The notes under the pieces: model-generated
Told to the model about the DNA's origin: nothing
The model's input: the letters and a program-made list of their open reading frames with translations, nothing else
Databases searched by the model: none
Shown: positions 52,295 to 60,786 of the stretch, one piece after another
Position numbering within the stretch: the first letter of the stretch is position 1
Layout: every line of letters begins with the position of its first letter
NCBI RefSeq assembly: GCF_002101675.1
Contig: NZ_LQOY01000253.1
Location: forward strand, 1-60,786
DNA from: Mycobacterium gordonae
Lineage (GTDB): Bacteria > Actinomycetota > Actinomycetes > Mycobacteriales > Mycobacteriaceae
Length of the DNA: 60,786 nt
Direction of reading: 5' to 3'
Made by a program: the position numbers and the translations under genes

Positions 52295-53599
52295 TCAGCC
52301 GTGGTGGAATCCGGAGAGCTTGCGTTTGATCTGCCGGTTGTAGATGACCTGCAGCTGTTGCTGGATGTTGCCGAACGTCGCGCCGACGTCGGCGCCCTTC
52401 AGTCCGATCGATTCCAGGCCGGCCGAGATGATCCGGTCACCACCGGGAAGGAAGACGCGGGCGTAGTCCTGGGGTCGGGTGTGCGGCAGCTGGTCGAACG
52501 CCACCCGGGCCCGCGGATTGTCGGCCAGATACCGCTGCTGAGTCGGATCGTCGACGGCCGACTTGCGCACCGCGAGATAGCCGGTGTGCTGGCTGAAGTA
52601 GGCCGTGTTGCGCGGACTGGTGATGTAGGCGATGAACTTGAGCGCGTTGAGCTTTCGCTCGTCGGACAGCTTCATGGGGATGGCCAGGCCGGCGCCGCCG
52701 GTCGGGCATGCCGGTGCTCCGCCCGCGGCGGTGGGCAACGCCGCCACCCCGAAATCGAACCGGGCCGCGGCCGTGATCCCGACCAGCGCGCCCGTCGACG
52801 CGACCGTGGATGCCAGGATGCCGGTGGCGAACTCGTTGGCGACGTTGTTGGCGATCGCCGCATACCGCTTGCCGTGGATCGAGTCGCGCAGAAAGGTTCC
52901 CGCCGCGATGGTCGCCGGGTCGGTGAACTTCAGCGCCCACTGGTCGGAATAGGCGCCGCCGAACGCCCAATTGGGTCCTTCAAAGGTCCATGAAATCGCT
53001 TCGGAATTCGCCCAGCCATGGGCCAGCTTCCCGGCGCCGACGACGCTCTGCAGCCGCAGACCCCACTCGTCGAACTCCGGCCAGGAGGCGGGCCCGCGGT
53101 CCGGAAGCCCGGCGCGCTCCCACACCGCCTTGTTGTAATAGAACAGCGGCGTCGACCGCGAATACGGCAGCGCGTAGTGGTGACCACCGAACTCGTAGTC
53201 GGCCAGCAGCGAGTCCACGTAGTCCCCGGTGTCCACGCCGACTTCCCGGAACAGGTCGTCGAGCGGGGCGAGGACCCCACTGAGCGCGAAGTGGAACCAC
53301 CAAATGTCGTCCAGCACAACGACATCAGGGACATCGGCGCCGATGAGCGCGGCGTTGAACTTCTGCGCAACCTCGTCGTAGTTCTTGCCGGCGTCGATCA
53401 GCTTGACCTGCAGGCCCGGGAATTCTTGCTGGAAACGGCTGATCAGCTCGCGTTCCACCGTTGTGGACAGGCCAGGGTGATTGGACCAGAACGTGATCGG
53501 GCCATCCCCGGACTTGATCGGCCCGCCGCCGCCCATGCCGGCGCACCCGGCCGTCAGGCCGGCCGCCGCCAGTGTCAGGAGACCTCTGCGGTTCAGCAC
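52295..53599 (-). CDS. ugpB: Glycerophosphodiester/sugar ABC transporter substrate-binding lipoprotein UgpB
   Basis: 434 residues. Signal peptide with lipobox TAGC (MLNRRGLLTLAAAGLTAGCA). Type 1 extracellular binding fold: ITFWSNHPGLSTTVERELIS, DVVVLDDIWWFHFALSGVLA and LPYSRSTPLFYYNKAVWERA. M. tuberculosis UgpB binds glycerophosphocholine and related deacylated phospholipid heads; transferred by homology. It is the third of ugpA-ugpE-ugpB on this strand, starting 2 nt after ugpE. No ugpC follows. Confidence 0.93.
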   Translation of the reverse strand: MLNRRGLLTLAAAGLTAGCAGMGGGGPIKSGDGPITFWSNHPGLSTTVERELISRFQQEFPGLQVKLIDAGKNYDEVAQKFNAALIGADVPDVVVLDDIWWFHFALSGVLAPLDDLFREVGVDTGDYVDSLLADYEFGGHHYALPYSRSTPLFYYNKAVWERAGLPDRGPASWPEFDEWGLRLQSVVGAGKLAHGWANSEAISWTFEGPNWAFGGAYSDQWALKFTDPATIAAGTFLRDSIHGKRYAAIANNVANEFATGILASTVASTGALVGITAAARFDFGVAALPTAAGGAPACPTGGAGLAIPMKLSDERKLNALKFIAYITSPRNTAYFSQHTGYLAVRKSAVDDPTQQRYLADNPRARVAFDQLPHTRPQDYARVFLPGGDRIISAGLESIGLKGADVGATFGNIQQQLQVIYNRQIKRKLSGFHHG

Positions 53600-53601
53600 C
53601 G

Positions 53602-54435
53602 TTAACCCTTTACCGCGCCCGAGGTCAGGCCCTTGATCATCTGCCGCTGCAACACGACGAAGATGAGCAGGATCGGCAGCATCGCCAACAGCGTCACCGC
53701 CATTACCGGTCCCCAGTTGGTGACACCTTCGGCCTGTTGCAGGAAGGTCAGGCCCACCGGCAGCGGCGCCACCGACTCATCGTCGGACATCAGGAACGGC
53801 CATAGGTATTCGTTCCATTCGTTGACGACGGTGATGATTCCGAACGCCACCATGGTGGGCCCCGACATCGGCAGCACCACCTGCAGCAGCAGTTGCCACC
53901 ATCGCGCGCCGTCCATCCGGGCCGCTTCGATCACCTCGGCGGGTAGTGAAAGAAAGTGGTTGCGCATCAGGAAGGTTCCGAACGCGACACCGGCCAGCGG
54001 CAAGATGATGCCGGGAAAGGTGTTGCGCAGTCCCAGTTGGGAGATCAGCGCGTAATTGGAGATCACGGTGATCTGGTTGGGCACCATCAGTGCGGCGATG
54101 ATCGACAGGAACACCACGTTGCGGCCCGGGAACCGCACGAACACCAATCCGAACGCGCTCAGGACGCCCAAGACGAACTTCAGCGCCGCCAGGGCGGTGG
54201 TGATGATCGCCGAGTTGCGCACATAGGTCCAGAACGGGATCTGTTGCGTGGCAGTCCGGTAATTCTGCGGATGCCAGTGCGGCGGCCACCAGGTGGTCGG
54301 CTGCGAGTAGACGTCGGGCTGGTCTTTGAGCGAGGTGAAGAACACGAATGTCAACGGTCCGGCGATCAGCGCGACCACCACCAGCATCGCCGCGTAGCCG
54401 AGCAGCCGGGCCGGCCGCGCCCGGTCGAAACTCAT
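53602..54435 (-). CDS. ugpE: ABC transporter permease UgpE
   Basis: 277 residues with about six TM segments (MLVVVALIAGPLTFVFFTSL; FVLGVLSAFGLVFVRF; AALMVPNQITVISNYALISQ). The EAA loop that contacts the ATPase is EVIEAARMDGARWWQLLLQV. It starts 4 nt inside the ugpA stop (overlap). It forms the channel with UgpA. Confidence 0.95.
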   Translation of the reverse strand: MSFDRARPARLLGYAAMLVVVALIAGPLTFVFFTSLKDQPDVYSQPTTWWPPHWHPQNYRTATQQIPFWTYVRNSAIITTALAALKFVLGVLSAFGLVFVRFPGRNVVFLSIIAALMVPNQITVISNYALISQLGLRNTFPGIILPLAGVAFGTFLMRNHFLSLPAEVIEAARMDGARWWQLLLQVVLPMSGPTMVAFGIITVVNEWNEYLWPFLMSDDESVAPLPVGLTFLQQAEGVTNWGPVMAVTLLAMLPILLIFVVLQRQMIKGLTSGAVKG

Positions 54436-55367
54436 TGGCGTTGCTCCTTATCCATCACGCGCACCTGGTAGTAGGTGATGGCCAGCAGCACCAAGAACAT
54501 GAGCGTGGCGACGGCAGCTCCGTAGCCGGCGCGGAAGTTGCGGAACGTCTCCACGTACACCTGGTACACCATGGTGGTGGTGCCGGTGCCTTCCGGACCG
54601 CCGCGGGTCATGACGTTGATCACATCGAAAACCTGCAGCGAGCTGATCAGCACGGTAATCGACAGGAAGAACGTGGTGGGCCTCAGCTGCGGCAACGTCA
54701 CCATCCGGAATGTGGTCCACCGGCCGGCGCCGTCGATCTGGGCCGCTTCCAACAGGTCTCGCCGCACCCCCTGCAGCGCCGCCAGGTAGATGACGAAGGT
54801 GTAGCCCAGGTTCTTCCAGATGTAGGTGACGGTGATCATGAACATCGCCCAGTGCGCGTCCTGGTAGAAGTCGGGCACCCCGAACCCGAGGCGGCGCAAC
54901 AGGTCCTGGATGAGACCGAAGTGCGGATCGAAGACGAACTGGGCGGCCAGCCCCACCGCCGCACCGGAGATCACGAACGGGGCGAAAACCGTGGAGCGCA
55001 CGAAGTTTCGGCCGCGTAGCGGCTGATCGAGCAGCATGGCCAGGGCCAGCCCCAATACCATCGAACCAACCACCGCTGCCAGGGTGAACACCGTCGTGTT
55101 GAGCACGATCCGGGCGGTGTCGGAACGGGTGAACCACTCGGCGTAGTTGGACAGGCCAACGAACTCGGCGTGCGGGTCGGAGATGTTCCAGTCGAAGAAC
55201 GACAGTCGGATATTGTCGGCCAGAGGCCGGTAGATGAACAACGCCAGCAGCGCCACATTGGGCCCCACCAGCACGACGAACAGGCCGTAATCGCTCCACG
55301 GGCGGCGCCGGGTCCGTTGCGTCGTCCTCACCGGCGTGAGTGTAGCCGCGGCTGTCGTCCCCGACAT
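54432..55367 (-). CDS. ugpA: ABC transporter permease UgpA
   Basis: 311 residues from ATG 55367; a GTG at 55415 would add 16 residues. MalF-type permease: LFVVLVGPNVALLALFIYRP, NTTVFTLAAVVGSMVLGLAL, and EAA loop RDLLEAAQIDGAGRWTTFRM. Overlaps ugpE. Needs an ATPase of the UgpC/MsiK type, which is not encoded in this window. Confidence 0.94.
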   Translation of the reverse strand: MSGTTAAATLTPVRTTQRTRRRPWSDYGLFVVLVGPNVALLALFIYRPLADNIRLSFFDWNISDPHAEFVGLSNYAEWFTRSDTARIVLNTTVFTLAAVVGSMVLGLALAMLLDQPLRGRNFVRSTVFAPFVISGAAVGLAAQFVFDPHFGLIQDLLRRLGFGVPDFYQDAHWAMFMITVTYIWKNLGYTFVIYLAALQGVRRDLLEAAQIDGAGRWTTFRMVTLPQLRPTTFFLSITVLISSLQVFDVINVMTRGGPEGTGTTTMVYQVYVETFRNFRAGYGAAVATLMFLVLLAITYYQVRVMDKEQRQ

Positions 55368-55430
55368 TGCGGTCACGGCTGTGGTTATCGGCTCAATCAC
55401 GACCACCGGGGCCACCCCGGCGCTCCCGGG

Positions 55431-56765
55431 TCAGCCGGCCCCGGGAACCGCCCACCGCCCGGACAGTGCCCGCCATCCGCCGAACGCCAGCCGCAGCGCC
55501 ATGAATGTGCTCAATCCGGACCAGATGCCGGCCAGCCCCCATCCGAAGGCCAGTGACAACCAGATCAACGGCAGAAATCCCAGCAGGGCACTGACCACCG
55601 TGGCGGTGCGCATGAATGCGGCGTCACCGGCCCCCAGCAGCACCCCGTCCAACGCGAAAACGATTCCCGCGACCGGTAATTGAACCACCATGAACCACCA
55701 GGGCACGCCGATCGCGGCGAGCACCGGCCGGTCGTCGGTGAACAGATCCGGCAACACCGTCGAGCCCAACCCGAACCCAACCGCCAACACACTGGCCGCC
55801 AGCAACGAAAACCACGTCACCCGCCAGGCGACCCACTTGGCGTGGGCGGCGTCACCGGCCCCCAGCGCCGCGCCCACCAGCGACTGCGCGGCGATGGCCA
55901 GCGAATCGAGCACCAGGGCCAGAAACGTCCACAGCTGCAACACAATCTGGTGAGCGGCCAGCGCCGCGGCGCCGAACCGGGCGGCGACCGCCGCGGCGGA
56001 GACATAACACACCTGAAAAGCCATGCTGCGCAGGATCAGATCCCGTCCCATCACCAACTGCGCCCGCAACGCCGCGCGGTCGAGTCGCAGCGGCACCCGC
56101 TCGGCCAGCAGCGCGCCGCCGAACAGCAGCGCCGCCAGCCACTGCCCGATCAGGTTGGCCACCGCCGAGCCGGCCAGACCCAGCAGCGGCAGACCCAGCC
56201 AGCCGTACACCAGCACCGGGCACAGTAGCGCCGAGACGCCGAAGCCGGCGAGCACATAGCGCAGCGGCCGCACCGTGTCCTGCACGCCGCGCATCCAGCC
56301 GTTGCCGGCCAGTGAGACCAGGATCGCCGGCGCCCCCAGGATGGCGATCCGCAGCCACGGCAGAGCGGCGGCGGCGATGCGGTCATTCGATCCGATCACC
56401 GACACCACCGGCACCGCCGTGGCCTGCACCACGACGACAATCGCCGCGCCCAGCCCCAGACCCAGCCACGTCGCCTGAACACCCTCGTTGACGGCCGCCG
56501 CCCGGTCGGCCGCGCCGAAGTAGCGCGCCGCACGGGCGGTCGTGCCGTAGGACAGAAACGTCAGCTGCGTGCTGACCAGACCGAGCACCAGGCTGCCGAC
56601 CGCCAGGCCGGCCAGCGCCACCGCCCCCAGCCGGCCGACCACCGCGGTGTCGAAGAGCAGGTAAAGCGGCTCTGCGGCCAGCACACCCAGCGCCGGCAGG
56701 GCCAGTGCCGCGATCTGCCGGCCACCGGCGGCCGGTCGGCCGGAATCCGGCCCGCCCCGCTGCAA
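55431..56765 (-). CDS. dinF: MATE-family efflux protein DinF
   Basis: 444 residues from TTG 56765, 5 nt after the nrnA stop; the longer ORF would run through nrnA. Twelve TM segments; family marks are QIAALALPALGVLAAEPLYL, LFDTAVVGRLGAVALAGLAV, GNGWMRGVQDTVRPLRYVLA and AAHQIVLQLWTFLALVLDSL. Cation-coupled efflux is a family inference. No clear ribosome site, so translation is likely coupled to nrnA. Confidence 0.92.
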   Translation of the reverse strand: MQRGGPDSGRPAAGGRQIAALALPALGVLAAEPLYLLFDTAVVGRLGAVALAGLAVGSLVLGLVSTQLTFLSYGTTARAARYFGAADRAAAVNEGVQATWLGLGLGAAIVVVVQATAVPVVSVIGSNDRIAAAALPWLRIAILGAPAILVSLAGNGWMRGVQDTVRPLRYVLAGFGVSALLCPVLVYGWLGLPLLGLAGSAVANLIGQWLAALLFGGALLAERVPLRLDRAALRAQLVMGRDLILRSMAFQVCYVSAAAVAARFGAAALAAHQIVLQLWTFLALVLDSLAIAAQSLVGAALGAGDAAHAKWVAWRVTWFSLLAASVLAVGFGLGSTVLPDLFTDDRPVLAAIGVPWWFMVVQLPVAGIVFALDGVLLGAGDAAFMRTATVVSALLGFLPLIWLSLAFGWGLAGIWSGLSTFMALRLAFGGWRALSGRWAVPGAG

Positions 56766-56770
56766 GGCGG

Positions 56771-57793
56771 CTATTCGAGTGCCGCGCGCAGCGCCGCGAC
56801 GACGTCGTCGATCGAGCCGGTGGCGGAATAGCCGGCCGCCAGCCGGTGCCCGCCGCCGCCGAAGCCCATCGCCACGGTGGCCAGGTCGATCGACTTGGCG
56901 CGCATCGACACCGACCACCGCTGCGGTTCGACTTCCTTGAACACCGCCGCCACTTCGGCCTGCTGCGTGGTGCGCACGATGTCGACGACGCTTTCCACTT
57001 CCTCCGAGCGGGCGTTGCGCCACTCGTGGTGATCGATCACCGCGTAGACCAGGCCCTGGCCATCGGCGGCCTCGGGCAGCAGTTGAGCGGTGCCCAGCAC
57101 CCGCGACAGCATCGGCAGCCAGGCATAGGGGTGGCTGTCCATCAGCGACCGGCTGACGGCGGCGTTATCCACCCCGATGTCCACCAGCCGGGCGGCCAGC
57201 CGCAGCGCACGCGCGCTGGCCCAGCGGAACGATCCGGTGTCGGTGGTCAGACCGGCGTAGATGCAGTGCGCCACACCACGGTCGATCGGCTTGCCCCACA
57301 CGTCGAGGATCTCGGCGATCATCATGGTGGTCGAGTCCGCGGAGGTGTCCACGAAGTTTGCGGTGCCGAACAACCCGTTGGAGGCGTGATGGTCGATGAC
57401 CAGCAGCTCCCGCTCGGGACCGGCGAGGTACTGCAGTGACCCGAGCCGATGCATGCTCGGCACGTCGACGGTGACCACCAGATCGACGTCGCGTCGCACC
57501 TCGTCGGGACTCACCAGCAGGTAGCAGCCCGGCAGCGTGCTCAGCGACTGCGGCAGCTCCGCGGGCGCGGCGAAGCTCACCTGCACGTGCTTGCCACACT
57601 TGTCGAGCACCGCGCCCAGGGCCAGCCCGGCACCGATCGTGTCCGCGTCGGGGTGGACGTGACAGATCACCGCCACCGACGCCGCGGCCGACAGCAGTTC
57701 AACGGCGCCGGCTGCGTCGACGCGCGGCCCGTTCAGGCGCGGTATGCCGGTCAGCTCAATCGTCGGATCGATCTTGCGATTGATAATCGTCAT
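56771..57793 (-). CDS. nrnA: Bifunctional oligoribonuclease/PAP phosphatase NrnA (DHH family)
   Basis: 340 residues. DHH motifs: VICHVHPDADTIGAGLALGA, LVVTVDVPSMHRLG and LLVIDHHASNGLFGTANFVD; C-terminal DHHA1 domain with RAKSIDLATVAMGFGGGGHR. It hydrolyses short RNA, pAp and cyclic dinucleotides in homologues (Rv2837c). ATG 57793 lies inside rbfA, an overlap of 38 nt; no better start is seen before the conserved core. Confidence 0.94.
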   Translation of the reverse strand: MTIINRKIDPTIELTGIPRLNGPRVDAAGAVELLSAAASVAVICHVHPDADTIGAGLALGAVLDKCGKHVQVSFAAPAELPQSLSTLPGCYLLVSPDEVRRDVDLVVTVDVPSMHRLGSLQYLAGPERELLVIDHHASNGLFGTANFVDTSADSTTMMIAEILDVWGKPIDRGVAHCIYAGLTTDTGSFRWASARALRLAARLVDIGVDNAAVSRSLMDSHPYAWLPMLSRVLGTAQLLPEAADGQGLVYAVIDHHEWRNARSEEVESVVDIVRTTQQAEVAAVFKEVEPQRWSVSMRAKSIDLATVAMGFGGGGHRLAAGYSATGSIDDVVAALRAALE

Positions 57794-58289
57794 CGGTGTC
57801 CTCAGCTTCGATGCCTCGAGCACTGCCAAGTCCCCCGGCGGCCGGCGGTTCGGCCGCTGACCCACTATCACGGTACGGGTCGGCCTCCCCTGCCGGTTTG
57901 GCACCCACCCGTACGCGCGCCAGATCGGCATCCGCGGCGCGGGCGCGGGCCAGCAACTCTTCCATCCGGTTGACTGTGTCCGTCGTCGTGTCGCGGGTGA
58001 AGGTCAAGGTCGGAGTGAAGCGCACACCGGTGCCCGCTCCTACCTTGGTGCGCAGCACACCTTTGGCCCGGTCCAGCGCCGCGGCGGCGCCGGGATAGTC
58101 GGGCTCGTCGTCCAGCGTGCGTCCCATCACCGTGTAGTAGACCGTCGCGTCGTGCAGGTCGTTGGTGACCTTGGTGTCGACGATGGTCACCCCGGCCAGC
58201 CCGGGATCCTTGATCTCGTACTCGATCGCCGACGCGACGATCGTGCTGATCCGCTTGGCCAGCCGGCGTGCCCGGGCAGGGTCAGCCAT
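57756..58289 (-). CDS. rbfA: Ribosome-binding factor A
   Basis: 177 residues: RARRLAKRISTIVASAIEYE, IKDPGLAGVTIVDTKVTNDL, VLRTKVGAGTGVRFTPTLTF and RMEELLARARAAD are RbfA marks for 16S rRNA 5'-end maturation. The acidic tail (EDTDDDYQSQDRSDD) is encoded in the nrnA overlap. It begins 6 nt after infB. Confidence 0.96.
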   Translation of the reverse strand: MADPARARRLAKRISTIVASAIEYEIKDPGLAGVTIVDTKVTNDLHDATVYYTVMGRTLDDEPDYPGAAAALDRAKGVLRTKVGAGTGVRFTPTLTFTRDTTTDTVNRMEELLARARAADADLARVRVGAKPAGEADPYRDSGSAAEPPAAGGLGSARGIEAEDTDDDYQSQDRSDD

Positions 58290-58295
58290 CGGCGG

Positions 58296-60786
58296 TCACG
58301 ACCGTTCCTTCTGCACCAGCTCGAAGGACTCGATGATGTCGCCTTCCTTGATGTCCGAGTAACCCAGCGTCAGACCGCATTCGAAGCCCTCGCGAACCTC
58401 GGTGACGTCGTCCTTCTCCCGCCGCAGCGAGTTGATCGAGAGGTTCTCGGTCACCACGATGTTGTCCCGCAACAGTCGCGCCTTGGCATTGCGGCGCACC
58501 ACCCCGGAGGTGATCATGCACCCGGCGATGATGCCGACCTTCGAAGACCGGAAGATGGCGCGGATCTCCGCGCGCCCCAGCTGGTTCTCCTCGTAGATCG
58601 GCTTGAGCATGCCGCGCAGGGCCTTCTCGATCTCGTCGATCGCCTGGTAGATGACCGAGTAGTAGCGGATCTCGACGCCTTCGCGGTTTGCCAGCTCCGT
58701 CGCCTTGCCTTCGGCGCGCACGTTGAAGCCGATGATGATCGCATCCGAGGCCGACGCGAGGTTGACGTTGGTCTCGGTGATGCCACCGACGCCGCGGTCG
58801 ATGACGCGCAGCGCCACCTCGTCGTCCACCTCAATGCCCATCAGGGCCTCTTCCAGCGCCTCGACCGTACCGGCGTTGTCGCCCTTGAGGATCAGGTTCA
58901 GCTGGCTGGTTTCCTTCAGCGCCGAGTCCAGGTCCTCCAGGCTGATCCGCTTGCGGCTGCGGGCCGCCAGCGCGTTGCGCTTGCGGGCGCTGCGCCGGTC
59001 GGCGATCTGGCGGGCGATGCGGTCCTCGTCGACGACGAGGAAGTTGTCACCGGCACCGGGCACCGACGTGAAGCCGATGACCTGCACCGGCCGTGACGGC
59101 AGCGCCTCTTCGACGTCCTCGCCGTGCTCGTCGACCATCCGGCGCACACGGCCGTAGGCGTCGCCGGCCACCACCGAGTCGCCGACCCGCAGCGTGCCGC
59201 GCTGGATCAGCACGGTGGCCACCGGACCGCGGCCGCGGTCCAGGTGCGCCTCGATTGCCACACCCTGGGCTTCCATGTCGGGGTTGGCCCGCAGGTCCAG
59301 GGCCGCGTCGGCGGTCAGCAGCACCGCCTCTTCGAGCGCCTCGATGTTGGTGCCCTGCTTGGCCGAGATGTCGACGAACATCGTGTCGCCACCGAAATCC
59401 TCTGCCACCAAACCGTATTCGGTGAGCTGGCCGCGGATCTTGGCCGGGTCGGCGCCCTCCTTGTCGATCTTGTTGACCGCCACCACGATCGGCACATCGG
59501 CGGCCTGCGCGTGGTTGATGGCTTCCACCGTCTGCGGCATCACGCCGTCGTCGGCCGCCACCACCAGGATGGCGATGTCGGTGGCCTTGGCGCCTCGGGC
59601 ACGCATGGCGGTGAACGCCTCGTGACCGGGGGTGTCGATGAAGGTGATCAGCCGCTCGCTGCCCTCGAAGTTAACCCCGACCTGGTAGGCGCCGATGTGC
59701 TGGGTGATGCCGCCGGCCTCGCCCTCGCGGACGCTGGCCTTGCGGATGGTGTCCAACAGCCGGGTCTTGCCGTGGTCGACGTGACCCATCACGGTGACCA
59801 CCGGCGGACGGGTCTGCAGATCCTCTTCGCCGCCTTCGTCCTCGCCGTAAGTCAGATCGAACGACTCGAGCAGCTCGCGGTCCTCGTCCTCGGGACTGAC
59901 GACCTGAACGTTGTAGTTCATCTCACTGCCCAGCAGTTCGAGCGTCTCGTCGCCGACCGACTGGGTGGCCGTGACCATCTCACCGAGGTTGAACAGCGCC
60001 TGCACCAGCGCGGCCGGGTTGGCGTTGATCTTGTCGGCGAAGTCGCTCAGCGATGCGCCGCGGGCCAGCCGGATGGTTTCGCCGTTGCCGTGCGGCAACC
60101 GCACACCACCGACGACCGGCGCCTGCATGTTCTCGTACTCGGCACGTTTGGCCCGCTTGGACTTGCGGCCACGACGTGGCGCGCCGCCGGGACGGCCGAA
60201 CGCACCGGCCGCACCACCGCGCTGCCCGGGACGGCCGCCGCCGCCACCACCGCCACCGCCCGGACCACCGCCGCCGGGGCGACCCCGGAAGCCGCCGCCA
60301 CCGCCGGGTGCCGCACCGACACCGCCGCCGCCGCGGTAGTTACCACCGCCGCCACCGCCGGGACCGCCGCTGCCACCGGGACGGGCACCGCCGGGCCGGG
60401 GTGCGCCGGTGCGCGGCGGACGCGGGCCGCCGGAAGCGCCACCGGGCCGCGGCGGCATGCTGCCGGGCGAAGCTCCGCCCGGTCGGGGCGCGCCCGGCCG
60501 CGGTGCGCCGGGGCGCGGAGCCTGCGGGTGGGGACGCGGGATCGGCCGGTCCACCGGCTGCGCCGAGGAGAACGGGTTGTTGCCGACGCGCGGGGTGCGC
60601 ACGCCGGGCTTGGGCATGGGACCGGGACGGGGCCCGGGCGTCGCTCCGGTTTGCGGGGCCTGAGGCGCGGGCGCCTGTGGCGGTGCGGACGCCGCCGGCC
60701 CGGGGCTCGGCGGGGCCGGGGCGGCCGGCTTGGCCCTGGCAGCGGGAGCGGGTGCTTGAGCGGGAGCGGCCGGGGCAGCCGGAGGA
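58296..60786 (-). CDS. infB: Translation initiation factor IF-2 (N-terminus outside window)
   Basis: The frame is open to the right edge (about 830 codons present); the first ATG inside the window, at 60617, is internal. From the edge inwards: Ala/Pro-rich and Gly/Arg-rich low complexity to about coordinate 60150, IF2_N domain (LARGASLSDFADKINANPAA), then the GTPase with GHVDHGKTRLLD (G1), DTPGHEAFTAMRARGAKATD (G3), VVAVNKIDKEG (G4) and DISAKQGTN (G5), and the C-terminal fMet-tRNA domains. First gene of infB-rbfA-nrnA-dinF-ugp. Confidence 0.97.
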   Translation of the reverse strand, partial: PPAAPAAPAQAPAPAARAKPAAPAPPSPGPAASAPPQAPAPQAPQTGATPGPRPGPMPKPGVRTPRVGNNPFSSAQPVDRPIPRPHPQAPRPGAPRPGAPRPGGASPGSMPPRPGGASGGPRPPRTGAPRPGGARPGGSGGPGGGGGGNYRGGGGVGAAPGGGGGFRGRPGGGGPGGGGGGGGGRPGQRGGAAGAFGRPGGAPRRGRKSKRAKRAEYENMQAPVVGGVRLPHGNGETIRLARGASLSDFADKINANPAALVQALFNLGEMVTATQSVGDETLELLGSEMNYNVQVVSPEDEDRELLESFDLTYGEDEGGEEDLQTRPPVVTVMGHVDHGKTRLLDTIRKASVREGEAGGITQHIGAYQVGVNFEGSERLITFIDTPGHEAFTAMRARGAKATDIAILVVAADDGVMPQTVEAINHAQAADVPIVVAVNKIDKEGADPAKIRGQLTEYGLVAEDFGGDTMFVDISAKQGTNIEALEEAVLLTADAALDLRANPDMEAQGVAIEAHLDRGRGPVATVLIQRGTLRVGDSVVAGDAYGRVRRMVDEHGEDVEEALPSRPVQVIGFTSVPGAGDNFLVVDEDRIARQIADRRSARKRNALAARSRKRISLEDLDSALKETSQLNLILKGDNAGTVEALEEALMGIEVDDEVALRVIDRGVGGITETNVNLASASDAIIIGFNVRAEGKATELANREGVEIRYYSVIYQAIDEIEKALRGMLKPIYEENQLGRAEIRAIFRSSKVGIIAGCMITSGVVRRNAKARLLRDNIVVTENLSINSLRREKDDVTEVREGFECGLTLGYSDIKEGDIIESFELVQKERS

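Noticed and set aside
58152..59096. 314-codon plus-strand ORF rich in D, V and R
   Set aside because: Antisense to infB and rbfA; both are strongly conserved on the minus strand.

Overview
The window is high-GC actinobacterial DNA from a slow-growing Mycobacterium outside the M. tuberculosis complex. Evidence for this: a PE_PGRS gene, three PPE genes and a PE gene; a 13E12-family DUF222/HNH gene; many leaderless TANNNT promoters; and gene order matching, in blocks, the Rv2761c-Rv2839c segment of M. tuberculosis (hsdS, dfrA-thyA, fabG5, PE/PPE, dapB, ald, pepR-pnp-lppU-rpsO-ribF-sirR-fadE21-ltp1, truB-pptT, echA16, ugp, dinF-nrnA-rbfA-infB). The species cannot be named from this sequence. Comparisons with M. 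tuberculosis are from memory. No tRNA, rRNA or CRISPR array was seen.

Layout. 1-4.6 kb: a 3'-truncated PE_PGRS gene divergent from a large PPE gene. 4.7-9.2 kb, minus strand: an orphan type I specificity subunit coupled to a YcaQ-like DNA glycosylase, a DivIVA-like coiled-coil protein, then thyA-dfrA. 9.2-9.7 kb: a dense array of 21- and 31-bp repeats. 9.7-24.4 kb: a lipid-metabolism block (dienelactone hydrolase, two acyl-CoA dehydrogenases, FabG5-like reductase, a fused biotin-dependent acyl-CoA carboxylase, acyl-CoA ligase, thioesterase) around a PE-PPE-PPE operon, ending in a GAF-ANTAR regulator. 24.4-26.0 kb: flavodoxin-like gene, membrane gene and dapB.

26.2-33.7 kb is the most unusual part: a 13E12 gene, a GNAT-epoxide hydrolase fusion, and a tight operon encoding a protein with an E/ExxH/E/ExxH di-iron signature, an alpha/beta-hydrolase-SDR fusion and a 2Fe-2S flavin reductase. 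Read together these could form an oxygenation, epoxide-opening and alcohol-oxidation module; this is inference. 33.8-46.8 kb is conserved core: ald, nitronate monooxygenase, pepR-pnp-lppU-rpsO, ribF divergent from sirR (with a DtxR-type palindrome), ltp1-fadE21, and truB-pptT-phosphoesterase.

47.8-60.8 kb: a DUF3558-like protein, a CocE/NonD hydrolase, DUF1802/DUF2277 genes, echA16, a small membrane protein, then one long minus-strand series infB-rbfA-nrnA-dinF-ugpA-ugpE-ugpB. The ugpC ATPase normally downstream of ugpB is missing. infB runs off the right edge.
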